A stretch of DNA of 64,000 nucleotides from Lewinellaceae bacterium. Its GTDB lineage: Bacteria > Bacteroidota > Bacteroidia > Chitinophagales > Saprospiraceae. Where the stretch lies: contig JADJOD010000015.1 in NCBI GenBank assembly GCA_016713985.1, positions 62,001-126,000 on the forward strand, given 5' to 3'. The stretch's first letter is position 1. Each line of letters begins with the position of its first letter. Both the position numbers and the translations under genes were made by a program. This document shows positions 34,100-43,203 of the stretch, in pieces. The notes beneath the pieces were generated by a model, which was not told the origin of the DNA, did no database searches, and was given only the letters and a program-made list of their open reading frames with translations.

Positions 34100-35040
34100 A
34101 CTGCGATAGGTTCCCACCGCAGCATGCGTCCGAAGTAATTTGGGGGTGTGAAGCCTGCGGGATAAAAAGCCTCCTTCCCGAAAACAGTGCATCTCCAGTT
34201 GGAGTAGCTTGTGCCAGGGAGATAAGTCCAAAACGCGAGTGGCGGGTAAAACTGCTAATCCCGGAGCGGTGGAGGGAAGGGAAGAACGGTATGCGCAATG
34301 TAAGTGAATCGTTGCAAGCCTCGTTACATTGGTGCAGCGGAAGGGATTAACGGATACCGCTGTGGATAAAGAATCAAGGGGTATAGATGTCACCGTAGGC
34401 TGGGCATGACACGCAGTTACTATCCGATGTCGTATCGGACGGAAAACTCCCCCGGGGTAGAGACGGGCGCTAACCTGTTCGGTGTAATAAGTGGAACGTG
34501 GGAACCCCTTTATCGTTCTGCGGGGCAGAATCCTTGCAGTAGGGCTTGGGCAACCTCACCCGATGGCATAAAGGGATGGAGACGACGGAAAAAGCGAAGG
34601 CTCCGGGTAATGCCGGAGATATGGGACTGAGGCGCGGAGTGGTCGTAAAACGCAAGCGTCAAGATGTTTCAGGCGTCACGTTTGGAAAAGACCTGCGAAC
34701 GCCGCCCACGTCCGTCAGGCATTTCGCGCGGGAAAGGGAAACAGCGACAGCATGAAAAGTCGGAAAGCACAAGGATGCCCGCTCGGAAATCCGGTCTTTA
34801 TTCCGGGGACAGGCAATGCGTCCGACGCTGTGTCAGGACTTGGTCGGAGTTGCACACAGGTACTGTTCTGCTCTTGTGTACTGCGAAATTGGCGGAAGGC
34901 GACCTCCGCCAGTGCGCCACCTGCAAGGAAACGAGGTGAGCGTTGGAAATGTGCGAGCCGGATGAAGGGAAACTTTCAAGTCCGGTTCTTAGAGGGGCGC
35001 AGGAGGCGTTCGGGGAATGTCTCCTGTGCCTACTCGGTAT
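34100..35040 (+). ncRNA. ORF-less group II intron
   Basis: Domain V is clear at 34955-34997: it starts GAGCCGGATGAAGG, has the catalytic AGC triad (34956-34958), a GAAA tetraloop (34969-34972), and closes with TCCGGTTCTTAGAGGGG. Domain VI follows at 34998-35040: a stem GCGCAGGAG / CTCCTGTGC, then CCTACTCGGTAT with the likely branch A eight bases from the 3' end. Upstream, a long structured region with GTGGAACGTGGGAACCCC resembles domain I. The 5' end is approximate. No reverse transcriptase is present: the space available for domain IV is only about 200 bases. It would depend on a protein supplied from elsewhere, or is inactive. Confidence 0.82.
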
Positions 35041-35085
35041 CATGCCTCCTAAACGTCGGCACATCGGCAGTGGTAAAGTTAGCAC
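35041..35085 (+). repeat. attC-like site A, 3' half, joined to the group II intron
   Basis: The 40 bases from 35041 match 36453-36492 with two differences. They contain the inner arm GGCA, the outer arm GCAGTGG (35067-35073), a 4-base spacer and the core GTTAGCAC (35078-35085). The 5' half is absent: the intron's last base (35040) abuts it. Confidence 0.6.
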
Positions 35086-35111
35086 CAATAAAAAGGCAAA
35101 AGCAATCAGTC

Positions 35112-36392
35112 ATGAAAAAAACAACCTTTACTCTCCTTCTTTCTTTTTCCTGCAGCTGGCTGGTAGCGCAATGTCCCATGGGAAACATCTTCTTTTCCAC
35201 GCAGGAGCAAATTGACAGTTTTCAAATCAATTACCCGGGGTGCGTGGAGCTTCCTTCTGAGTATGTATTTATCAGCGGAGCCAATGTCAACAGTTTAAAT
35301 GGCTTGCTCGGCATACGGTCTATTGCCGGCAACTTAGTTATTGGAGGAGGATGGGATGGCAGTGGAGGGACATGGTATTCAAATCTCACTTTGGAAAATT
35401 TGCACGGGTTGGACAGCCTCTCCTTTATCGGAAAGGATCTGCAAATATGGGGTAACCCAAAGTTGAAATCTTTGGATGGACTTGAGAAACTTGACTCAAT
35501 AGGTTCCTTAATATTTGGCATCGTTGTGGATGAAACACCATTCTCCAATGATAAGCTGGAATCAATAGAGGCATTGAGCAATTTAACTAAAATCGGGGAC
35601 AATCTTTATATTGCCGGCAATGACCTTTTGCACAATTTACATGGCTTAGAAAACATAGCATCCGTTGGTACACTTGGACTTTCCTATTGTAGTTTGGACT
35701 CGCTTAATGGTTTGAGTAACCTTCAAGTCATACGTAATGGTTTTTATTTTGATCATAATTCGACATTAGAAAATTTTAATGGCCTAACCAACCTGCAATC
35801 AATCGGCGGATTGTTTAGCGGCATCTTTTTTGTCAAAGATAATTTCGCCCTAAAAAATTTTAAGGGTTTGGAAAATTTGGAGATTTTTGATTCAATCAGC
35901 CCATTTTCTCCTCGGCTCGAGATACTACGAAATCAAAATCTGGAAAGCCTGACAGGTCTAGATAGCTTCGATTTGAGCCAAGTTGAGGAGTTATACATCC
36001 TTTCAAACCCCCAACTTTCCATCTGCAACATCCCGCCTATATGTGAATACCTCGAAAACGGTGGCTCTGCCACCATCTCCAACAACGCCCCCGGCTGCAA
36101 CAGCGTCGCGGAAATCCAGGCCGCCTGCATGGTTTCCATAGAGGAAGCATTTGACGGCAAGCCAGCCGTTCTTTTTTCTCCAAACCCTGCCAGCGATAAT
36201 CTTCAAATTCAAATCACAAACAACGAAAAATGGGAAATCAGTCTCTACGACTTGCAGGGTAGGCAAATGTTTCGGCAGGCAGTTTCTGGCGGCGAAATGA
36301 TTGGGATGAAAGACTGGCCCCCGGGCATTTACGCGCTGCGAGGAGGTCCGACGGGCGGGTTTTTGCAGGGAAAATTGTCAAGCAGTAACTGA
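35112..36392 (+). CDS. T9SS-sorted leucine-rich (receptor L-domain-like) protein
   Basis: ATG 35112 gives the signal peptide MKKTTFTLLLSFSCSWLVA. The open frame extends upstream into the intron but that part is not protein-like. The body has repeats of about 23 residues of the form LxGLxxLxxIgxxLxI-xN (GLLGIRSIAGNLVI, GLDSLSFIGKDLQI, GLEKLDSIGSL, LSNLTKIGDNLYI, NLQSIGGLF). The end is a T9SS sorting domain (FSPNPASDNLQIQI, ISLYDLQGRQMF, PPGIYALRG). 426 residues. Surface binding protein by family. It is enclosed by two attC-like sites, as a gene cassette would be. Confidence 0.85.
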   Translation: MKKTTFTLLLSFSCSWLVAQCPMGNIFFSTQEQIDSFQINYPGCVELPSEYVFISGANVNSLNGLLGIRSIAGNLVIGGGWDGSGGTWYSNLTLENLHGLDSLSFIGKDLQIWGNPKLKSLDGLEKLDSIGSLIFGIVVDETPFSNDKLESIEALSNLTKIGDNLYIAGNDLLHNLHGLENIASVGTLGLSYCSLDSLNGLSNLQVIRNGFYFDHNSTLENFNGLTNLQSIGGLFSGIFFVKDNFALKNFKGLENLEIFDSISPFSPRLEILRNQNLESLTGLDSFDLSQVEELYILSNPQLSICNIPPICEYLENGGSATISNNAPGCNSVAEIQAACMVSIEEAFDGKPAVLFSPNPASDNLQIQITNNEKWEISLYDLQGRQMFRQAVSGGEMIGMKDWPPGIYALRGGPTGGFLQGKLSSSN

Positions 36393-36430
36393 AACGTTCT
36401 CTTGGGACACTGAACCTTGAATAAATAATA

Positions 36431-36498
36431 GTGCTAACTATCCACTGCATCTCATGCCTCCTAAACGTCGGCACGTCGGCAGTGGTAACGTTTGCAAC
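36431..36498 (+). repeat. attC-like recombination site B
   Basis: In order: R'' core GTGCTAAC (36431-36438), 3-base spacer, L'' CCACTGC (36442-36448), inner arm TGCC (36455-36458), loop TCCTAAACGTC, inner arm GGCA (36470-36473), unpaired CGTCG, L' GCAGTGG (36479-36485), spacer TAAC, R' GTTTGCA (36490-36496). Size and layout are those of an integron attC site. R'' is the exact reverse complement of the GTTAGCAC core at 35078-35085, the relation expected at the two ends of one gene cassette. The core deviates from the GTTRRRY consensus at its last two positions. Confidence 0.55.
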
Positions 36499-36679
36499 TT
36501 AAAAATAAATACAAACTTGAAGTGCAAAATTGGTTGGATGGGCATTGATAAAACATATGTAAAAAGATGATTTGGTGGTACACTTTTGGTGATTAGTGAC
36601 AATCTGTGTGTGGAAACTTAATCAGAACAAAATGTGTTAAAAAGGTCGGAAAACATTCACTGCTCACTGTTATTTTCCG

Positions 36680-36687
36680 TATTTTTG
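36680..36687 (+). promoter_or_regulatory. -7 promoter element of the Rpn-family gene
   Basis: TATTTTTG fits TAnnTTTG, 18 bases before ATG 36706. It argues against the earlier in-frame codon at 36634. Confidence 0.55.
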
Positions 36688-36705
36688 CCCTATAAAGATC
36701 AATTT

Positions 36706-37550
36706 ATGGCGCTCCAGGACAAATATATTAACCCGTTTACGGACTTCGGTTTTAAAAAATTGTTCGGTTCCGAACCGAACAAAGACCTTCTTATTGATTT
36801 TTTGAACCAGGTTCTGCCCGGCAAACACAAAATAAAAGACCTCACCTACGCGCGAACGGAGCAGCTTGGCAACTCGGAAACAGATCGAAAAGCCATTTTC
36901 GACCTATATTACATTGGCGAAAACGGCGAACGGTTCATCGTCGAAATGCAGAAAGCCAAACAAAATTTTTTCAAAGACCGAAGCGTGTACTATTCCTCAT
37001 TCCCCATTCAAGAACAGGCAAAGAAGGGCGACTGGAACTACCAGTTGGCTGCCGTGTATATGGTAGGCATACTCGATTTTACTTTTTCAGAGGACGAGGC
37101 GGAGCAAGAAGTACGCCATGAGATGCAATTGAAGGATCAAAAATGCCGGGTATTTTACGACAAGTTGACGTACATCTACCTAGAAATGCCCAACTTTAGC
37201 AAAGCAGAAGGCGACTTGCAAAGCAACTTCGATAAGTGGATGTATGTATTGCAACAACTACCATATTTGCAAAACCGCCCGCGGACATTACAGGATAGGG
37301 TATTTCAGAACCTGTTTGAGGCTGCTGAGATCGCCAAATTCACGCCGGATGAAAAAATAAATATGAGGAGAGTTTAAAGTATTACCGCGATTTGAAAAAC
37401 GTAGTGGATACTTCCTTTGATGAGGGCAAAGCAGAAGGCAAAGTAGAAGGCAAAGTAGAAATCGCCCATCAAATGAAGATAAAGGGTATGGATTTAAACC
37501 TAATATCCGAAATCACGGGATTGCCAATTGATCAGATAGAAAAGCTGTAA
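36706..37550 (+). CDS. Rpn family PD-(D/E)XK nuclease / putative transposase
   Basis: Starts DKYINPFTDFGFKKLFGSEPN, the hallmark of the PDDEXK_2 / Rpn family. The nuclease core is DRKAIFDLYYIGENGERFIVEMQKAKQ, shown here as D...FIVEMQ with Asp, Glu and Gln-Lys in the active-site positions. The first frame stops at 37377. One more A in the run near 37355 lets it continue as YEESLKYYRDLKNVVD and a Gly-Lys-rich GKAEGKVEGK helix, ending GLPIDQIEKL at 37550, the usual family C-terminus. About 281 residues. The family promotes recombination and moves between genomes. Confidence 0.85.
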
Positions 37551-37560
37551 TAATATTCGC

Positions 37561-37625
37561 CACTTTCTATGCACTACCTTTCATAGCCGACTAAGCGCGG
37601 CTACATCGGCAGTACCGCAGTTCCA
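37561..37625 (+). repeat. Structured intergenic repeat C (attC-like)
   Basis: CTATGCACTACCTTTCAT aligns with site B's CTATCCACTGCATCTCAT. A perfect inner stem TAGCCG / CGGCTA (37584-37589, 37598-37603) is followed by CATCGGCAGT as in site A and GTTCC. The outer stem has one mismatch. It immediately precedes the RAYT-derived element. Confidence 0.4.
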
Positions 37626-37721
37626 TTTCCGCCTCGTCAGATCTTCCATCCCCCCCACTTCTCCCAAGCGCAACGCCGTAGCAGTGTCTCCGACCTGCTA
37701 ACATACGACGCGATTATCCAT

Positions 37722-37729
37722 TATATTTG
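37722..37729 (+). promoter_or_regulatory. -7 promoter element of the RAYT fragment
   Basis: TATATTTG fits TAnnTTTG and lies 13 bases before ATG 37743. Confidence 0.5.
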
Positions 37730-37742
37730 CAACAAAAACGAC

Positions 37743-37928
37743 ATGAAACCGCTTCCCACCGAAGGATACGCTGGCCTTTACTTCACCACAGCGACGTTCA
37801 AAGGCTGGAAGCACCTGTTGAAACCGGACAAGTATAAATTGATCGTGACAGATACGATGACTTTTCTGGCGGAGCGGCAAGAAATTTGGTTTTATGCATT
37901 CGTGATCATGGCCAACCACTCCATCTGA
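37743..37928 (+). pseudogene. Truncated REP-associated tyrosine transposase (RAYT)
   Basis: 61 residues: YFTTATFKGWKHLL, YKLIVTDTMTFL and FYAFVIMANHSI are the N-terminal third of the Y1_Tnp/RAYT family. The HxH metal-binding motif is normally in ANHIHLIW; here the frame stops after NHSI, so the second His and the catalytic Tyr are missing. It cannot be an active transposase. It sits inside inverted repeats that probably were its substrates. Confidence 0.8.
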
Positions 37929-38035
37929 ATCCGACACAAATCGTGCTATACGTTGGCCGCAGGTCGGAGACACGGCTGCGGCGTTGCGCTTGGGCGAAGT
38001 AGGGAGGTACGGAAGACCTGACGAGGCGAAAAAAA

Positions 38036-38100
38036 GCACCCAACAACACATGGTCTCACATGGCTCCTATACGTCGCCACGTAGTCCATGCTCAGGCAGC
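38036..38100 (+). repeat. Structured intergenic repeat D (attC-like)
   Basis: Outer stem CATGG / CCATG (38049-38053, 38086-38090), inner stem TGGC / GCCA (38061-38064, 38076-38079), loop TCCTATACGTC. Site B has the same layout and loop (TCCTAAACGTC) but different stem bases, so both stems show compensatory change. ACCCAAC upstream fits the R'' consensus RYYYAAC. No matching R' is evident. Confidence 0.5.
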
Positions 38101-38111
38101 AACTATACTGA

Positions 38112-38944
38112 TTGAATTACCATTCCTATGCTCAATTAAAGCATGTTTTTAAAAACTTGACCGTGAGTTATTACAATAATGACCAACAGGAGAAACAAGA
38201 GTTCGAGCTTGAAGCAGCTAGGTTATTCCAACAAGCTGGTGGGTTATCCTCAGATTATAGGTTGTCGCTTGGGTCTAATCCTCCTGATATACTGGCTCAA
38301 AATGGAAAAAAGAAAATTGGAATTGAGATACGTCGGATTTATGCTGACGAAGGAAAAGGAGGTAGCCCAAAGTACCGACAGAGGAGTCTATGCCAGAAAA
38401 TTATCGACAAATCAGCCGAACTTCATCAAAAAGATCGAACCAACCTTATGTAGTTGATGTCCAGTTCAATTTACAAAGTATTTTTTATGACAAGCGAGTA
38501 AATGAAATTGCTCAATATCTAGTAGACCAGGTTAGTATAATTCAAATACAAGTTGGAGAGATAGTAGAAATTTCTTCTGAAGAACTATGGGTAACCGGAT
38601 GGCCTGAAGAAATTTATTCAGTTTCAATACTACTACGCGAAGGCGACGGCCCTCCGTTTTGGGGACTAAGTGGCGATAATTGGACTGGGGAGACCAATTT
38701 TGACCTTATCCAATATGGATTGAATAAAAAGGAAGACCGTTACAGGACGTCTTGTGAGAAGGTTAATGAAGCCTGGCTTTTGTTAGTTTTGGATGGACAA
38801 GCAGAGTCGAGTCTCTTGGACTTCCATGCTGATCTTAAAGGCGAAACATATATCAGTTCGTTTGATCGCACGTTTGTGTTAGGTTCCTATGGGAAAAACC
38901 TTACTGAATTAAAAGTAGCCCCACTGGCAAAAAAGATTAAGTGA
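38112..38944 (+). CDS. Putative PD-(D/E)XK nuclease-like protein (frame-broken)
   Basis: About 277 residues once two frames are joined near 38440 (first frame 38112-38453, second to 38944). The first half has FELEAARLFQQAG, then PPDILAQNGKKKIGIEIRR, a P-D-x(n)-E-x-R pattern like restriction-endonuclease-fold nucleases, although Arg replaces the usual Lys. The second half (VVDVQFNLQ, WLLLVLDGQAESS) is consistent with the remaining strands. No partner methyltransferase is present. The start codon is unsure; 38112 is TTG, and GTG 38163 is another option. It lies just after repeat D. Confidence 0.5.
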
Positions 38945-39003
38945 ACCTCAGTGGCGAGCTGTCTCGAATAATTGAAGCCTTGATACCAGCAGGGAGGCGG
39001 AGC

Positions 39004-39130
39004 CTCGCGCCAGCAATGAAGCCTCGCGCCAGCGCCGGCAACTTCCGGCAATTATTCATATGCCTTATAGTGATCGGTTTATAGGGATTAGGTTGGCCGG
39101 GTGGATTATTCCGCCCGGCTTTTTGTTTTT
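39004..39130 (+). repeat. 126 bp terminator-bearing repeat, copy 2
   Basis: Near-identical to 32616-32741 (about two mismatches). It follows the gene ending at 38944 and carries the same terminator-like hairpin CCGGGTGG-ATTATT-CCGCCCGG plus CTTTTTG. The rest of the gene-free stretch to 39317 holds nothing else I recognise. Confidence 0.85.
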
Positions 39131-39317
39131 GGGGCAGTGCGTTTTTTTATAACCTGACGGAAGGCCGGAACTCCTGCCCACGCAGGAAGTGCTATTGTCC
39201 GGTTAATATGCGATTAATTGTGAATTAACGTGTTTTTCCGGCCCGGAATCCACTTAACTTGCCCTCCTAAATTGAATGGTAGTACCGAAACTATTCGCCA
39301 CCCTAAAAAAATCAAGA

Positions 39318-39755
39318 ATGAAAACGATCTCCATCGGGCGGTTTTTCGCCCTGCTGCTGACGCTGGCAGCCCTTCCCTTTTTTTTCACCTGCTGCTGTGA
39401 TCCGTCGCAACTTCCAAACAAGACCTGGGTTTTGGAGAAGTACGGCCCTGCATCTAATTTAAATACGGTTATTCCCGGTCCCGGCCATGAACCGGAATTG
39501 ACGATGGACGCAGACAACCATTTTACCGGTCACGATGGTTGCAACGCGATCTTTGGGTATTATGACGCCGGAAAAAATTGCCGGATTCGTTTCGATAGTA
39601 TCAGCACTACCCTGATCCTTTGTCAGGAGGATGTTATGAATCAGGCGAATGCCGTCACCACCCTGCTCAAAAAAGTGAATAAATTCGAGGTGACGGATAC
39701 CCGCCTGAAATTATGCGCTCCGGGCGACGAATTGCTGGAATACCGCAAAAAGTAA
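39318..39755 (+). CDS. META domain (HslJ-like) lipoprotein
   Basis: ATG 39318. Lipoprotein signal MKTISIGRFFALLLTLAALP ending in a Cys cluster (FTCCC). The body has WVLEKYG, ELTMDADNHFTGHDGCNAIF, STTLILC and LKLCAPGDELLEYRKK, the META/HslJ pattern with the GxDGCN motif. 146 residues. Outer-membrane or periplasmic lipoprotein; the family is linked to envelope stress and, in some bacteria, antibiotic tolerance. Confidence 0.85.
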   Translation: MKTISIGRFFALLLTLAALPFFFTCCCDPSQLPNKTWVLEKYGPASNLNTVIPGPGHEPELTMDADNHFTGHDGCNAIFGYYDAGKNCRIRFDSISTTLILCQEDVMNQANAVTTLLKKVNKFEVTDTRLKLCAPGDELLEYRKK

Positions 39756-39869
39756 GGCCCCGTCGACAGCACCAAAAACAAGTTTTTCAACCCCGAATCC
39801 ATCAACCGGCGCCTGCCTGTTGACTGCATCATGTTATTGAACGTTTATCACAATCAAAACCTCATCCTT

Positions 39870-40519
39870 ATGAAAAAACCATTGTTCATGCTCACCCTTT
39901 TTGCATTGGCGACCTTGTGGTCCTGCCAACAATCGAACCTTGAAAATGCCCGGAAGCAGCTGCTCCGGTTCGCACAAGGCCAAAAAACAAACGCATCCTT
40001 CTATTTTAAAACCCTTGAAAGTGATTCCGGGCTCACCACAGTCCTTCTGAATAAGGCTGTTGGCAGGCAAGTTGCCTTTGGCAAAGGGGATACCACCCTG
40101 TTGATCGGCATATATGGTTTCAGGCCAAGGGGACCGGCGTACCCACCATCACCAAATCCCAATTAGTCAAACGCGACACGGTTATTACGCTTGAAATCGT
40201 CGATGCGGCGGGAAAGGTTATAGATAAGATCATTTCCCGGATACCGGAAGATGGCACACCCGACCCGCCCCCAACTCCTCCGACGCCACCGACCTACGGT
40301 AGTTTCGACGAGTGCCTGGATGACTATTTCAACGGCCCCGAATACGCCGCTTTGCAAAAAAAAGCGAATGAAACGTGTAAAACTCAGTGGGGTTTTGCCT
40401 TTTGTTGCCTCAAAGACGGCACTTGCGCGTATTTTGATTTTATTCAGATACGGCCCACCCGGTTTAAGTGCACGTTTCGGATCGAAATGGCTGATGTGCC
40501 GGCTGTCATGACTTTATAA
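39870..40519 (+). CDS. Lipoprotein of unknown function (frame-broken)
   Basis: ATG 39870 with a lipobox: MKKPLFMLTLFALATLWSCQQ. The first frame ends at 40166. A shift near 40110-40140 joins it to a second frame (SQLVKRDTVITLEIVDAAGK, a Pro/Thr-rich linker, FDECLDDYFNGPEY, then a Cys-rich end CKTQWGFAFCCLKDGTC) ending at 40519. About 216 residues. No family recognised; the four-Cys C-terminus may form disulphides. Confidence 0.6.
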
Positions 40520-40542
40520 TCATCGGATTGTAGCATGTCTTT

Positions 40543-40573
40543 AAGCCGGGTGGTCATTCCATCCGGCTTTTTT
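40543..40573 (+). terminator. Rho-independent terminator
   Basis: AAGCCGG ... CCGGCTT stem followed by TTTTTA, 24 bases after the lipoprotein stop. Confidence 0.75.
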
Positions 40574-40680
40574 ATGCGCCCGGGGTAACGGGGGGTGTGC
40601 TTTAAAATGGGTAATTTACACGCGAATGCCAGCCATATCCTTTGGGTATCGTCAGATATTGATTTTGAAAAAAGGAAACG

Positions 40681-41016
40681 ATGAACCAAAATATAATTGC
40701 CTATTATAACGACCCGTTTATCGACAAGTTGAAGGGCTTTTTTAAAGCCGGTGGAATAGTTGTATTTATGGACAGCAATTACGTTGAAGGGACCGGTCAC
40801 GATATCAGGAAAATCACAGAGACGGATGAATATGGCAATACCTATCAGACAAGGACCCTTGAAAATGGAGCAACCCACCGGGTATTAAAAAATTACCCGG
40901 CCAAAGATTTCCTTTTTCAAAAACTGTCGCGGATTGCTACAGAAATAACCTACGTAAGTCTGACCTATTACTGGATAATAAGTTGCAGGATAACTGAACC
41001 CGCGAATGAATACTAA
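40681..41016 (+). CDS. Hypothetical small protein
   Basis: 111 residues from ATG 40681. Starts MNQNIIAYYNDPFIDKLKGF, middle YGNTYQTRTLENGATHRVL, and a hydrophobic last third (ITYVSLTYYWIISC). No signal peptide and no recognised family. A purine-rich GGAAACG precedes the start. Confidence 0.5.
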   Translation: MNQNIIAYYNDPFIDKLKGFFKAGGIVVFMDSNYVEGTGHDIRKITETDEYGNTYQTRTLENGATHRVLKNYPAKDFLFQKLSRIATEITYVSLTYYWIISCRITEPANEY

Positions 41017-41100
41017 GGGCGTTGCGGTGTAAGTGATTGGTAATTAAACGTGTATTTTTGTCTTTTCATTCAGGGTGCCGCCCGCCCGGTTTAAACCGAG

Positions 41101-41180
41101 CGGTAGTGAGACGCTGAAGGGGTTTGAAGATTTCAGGCTCCTGTAAATCAGCAAGGCCCTTCAGCGGCTCACTTGCAAGG
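41101..41180 (+). repeat. Hairpin-forming repeat, copy 1
   Basis: Perfect arms CGCTGAAGGG (41112-41121) and CCCTTCAGCG (41157-41166) enclose GATTTCAGGCTCCTG and AATCAGCAAG. The copy at 45121-45195 keeps CGGTAGTG, GGCTCCTG, CCAGCAAG and CCCCTTCAGCG but lacks the left arm. It lies just before the TPR gene, so a leader role is possible. Confidence 0.6.
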
Positions 41181-41199
41181 CAGGTCAATACTAAACCTT

Positions 41200-43203
41200 A
41201 TGCTTTTTCCCCGCCGTGTTTTCGCACTCAGTGCTCTTTTGGCGTCCTTCGCCGGAGGGATTTACGCCCAGGTCAGCCTCCAGGGTATGGTTTCCTACCT
41301 CAATTCCGGTTCGCGCCCGGCTGTCGGGGTGGACATCAGTGCATTCGGCGCGAACACCGTGCAGACAACCGATATGGGCATGTTCGGTTGAATTTGACAA
41401 AAACCCGGCGACAAAGTCCGGATCATGGTTGGCGGCAAAGACCGCGACGGCACGGTTTTGGAATTAGTCAACGACAAGGTCATTGCACAGGTACGCATCC
41501 CTTCCAACCCCGATGGCGATATTGTTGAGGTTATTGTTTGCAAGGCCGGCCAACGCAACGAAAGCTGCCTTGCGGTACAACGGCATCATTGTTAAAATCG
41601 TCAACAACAACTACGAAAAAACACTCGGGAGATCAACCAAAAACTCGCCGCGCAAGGTATCGATTCGAAACCATTATCTCCTGCAAAACGAAGGAAAAAT
41701 CGCCCCAACTGACTCGGCGCTGGTCAAAGCGGAGGAACAGGCATTGTTTATCGCCAGTATCAACCTGGACAAGGCCGGCCAATTGGTCAAGGAAGCGGTG
41801 CTCAAAGTGGATAGTTTGCAGGATATACCCGGGGCAATTGCTGTATTGGACAACGAAATGCTCTACCAGGTCTACCTGGAGGCCAGTGAAAAAAAGAAAA
41901 AGGCGGACGTGGAAATACAGCAGGTGGTGGAAGGTTTTGTTTAAATTAAATTACTCGAACCCTTGTATCGCTAGGAAATGGCGGAGTGTTACGAGAAGAT
42001 TGCAGGGATTTACGAAGAGGAGGGGTATGACAGAGACCTGGCTGCTCATCTTGCTTTTGCGGCGATCTGTTGGGGATTACATGGAGATTATCAAAAATCG
42101 CTGAGATTCAATCTGGAAGCCGTGGCCATCCGGGAAAAAAAATTGCCCCCCGATCATCTTGATATAGGACAATCATTTAACTCACTGGCCGGGATATACA
42201 ATAGCCTTGGAAATTATCAAAAAGCGTTGGAATATCACCTCAAAGCCATAGATATACTTGAAAAAGGTTTATCCGAAAACCACCCGGATTTAGCAGAGGT
42301 ATATATCGGTCTGGCCCAGACCTATAACGAACTCGGGGAATATCAAAAGGCTCTGGGATTCAACCAGAAAGGATTGGCAATTTATGAAAAAAATCAGCCG
42401 GTCAATCATGCCGATTTGGCATGGTCGTACAGCAACCTGGCCGCGATTTATGATAAACTCGGCGATTATCAAAAATCCATAGAATTTAACGGAAAGGCCT
42501 TGGCCATTCGAACGAAAATATATCCCCCTGAACACCCTGATTTGGCAAAATCGTATAATAACCTGGGGGTGGCTTACGGGCAAATTGGCGATTATCAAAA
42601 CGCACTGGAATTTGGTTTGAGGGCTTTGGCGATCCGGGAAAAAGTTTTGCACATCAACCACCCCGATTTGGAATTGTCTTACAGCAATATGGCGTGGATT
42701 TACAGCGAGCTCGGCGATTATCCCAAAGCATTGGAATTCAATCTAAAGGCTTCGGCATGGCTCGAAACAAATCTGACCGATCATCATCCCAGCCTGGCAA
42801 GGGTGTATGGCGATCTGGCCTGGATATACAACAATCTTGACGATCGTCAAAAATCCTTGGCATTCAACCTCAAGGCCTTGGCTATTGAAGAGGAAAACTT
42901 AACGCCTGATCATCCCGACTTAGCGCCTTTATACCATAATATCGGCTTTACGTACGCTAAACTGCACCAACTCTCCCAAGCGAAAGACTATTTCGAAAAG
43001 TATCAGAAAATTATGCCCGACGGCTGCCTTTCCAATTGGGCTATGTACACCTCTCCAAAACGACGCCCCGCGCCCTCGAAAATCTGCAAAGCGTCCCCCT
43101 CGGCTTCAAAGACCTCAATTGGATCGAAACCGACAACAGCCTGGAAAACATCCGGAAAGAAAAGGGCTATAAGGACCTGGTAGAGCAGTTGAAGAAGGGG
43201 TGA
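41200..43203 (+). CDS. Secreted TPR-repeat protein (frame-broken)
   Basis: ATG 41200, signal peptide MLFPRRVFALSALLASFAGG. An N-terminal beta domain (SLQGMVSYLNSGSRPAVGV) leads to a coiled coil and then, from 41978, at least eight canonical TPRs of 42 residues, each with a GDYQKALEFNLKALAI core and NHPDLAxSYxNLAxIY link. The end reads LENIRKEKGYKDLVEQLKKG at 43203. Frame changes near 41390, 41555, 41620, 41690, 41945 and 43030. The 42-residue type is that of kinesin-light-chain-like TPRs. About 667 residues. Likely paralogue in layout of the gene at 1-1755. Partner unknown. Confidence 0.78.

Larger units (their letters stand above)
37630..38028 (+). mobile_element. RAYT-derived element with 69-70 bp inverted repeats
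   Basis: The left end 37630-37698 (CGCCTCGTCAGATCTTCC ... GTGTCTCCGACCTGC) and the reverse complement of 37959-38028 match over about 85% of their length. Between them is the 5' part of a REP-associated tyrosine transposase. The size, about 400 bp, suggests a non-autonomous element left after internal deletion. Confidence 0.8.

Noticed and set aside
34406..34939. Several short open frames between 34.4 and 34.9 kb
   Set aside because: They lie within the structured part of the group II intron and show no reverse transcriptase motifs.
42100..42960. Regularly spaced repeats resembling a tandem DNA array
   Set aside because: The 126-base period is the coding signature of 42-residue TPR units, not a CRISPR or satellite.
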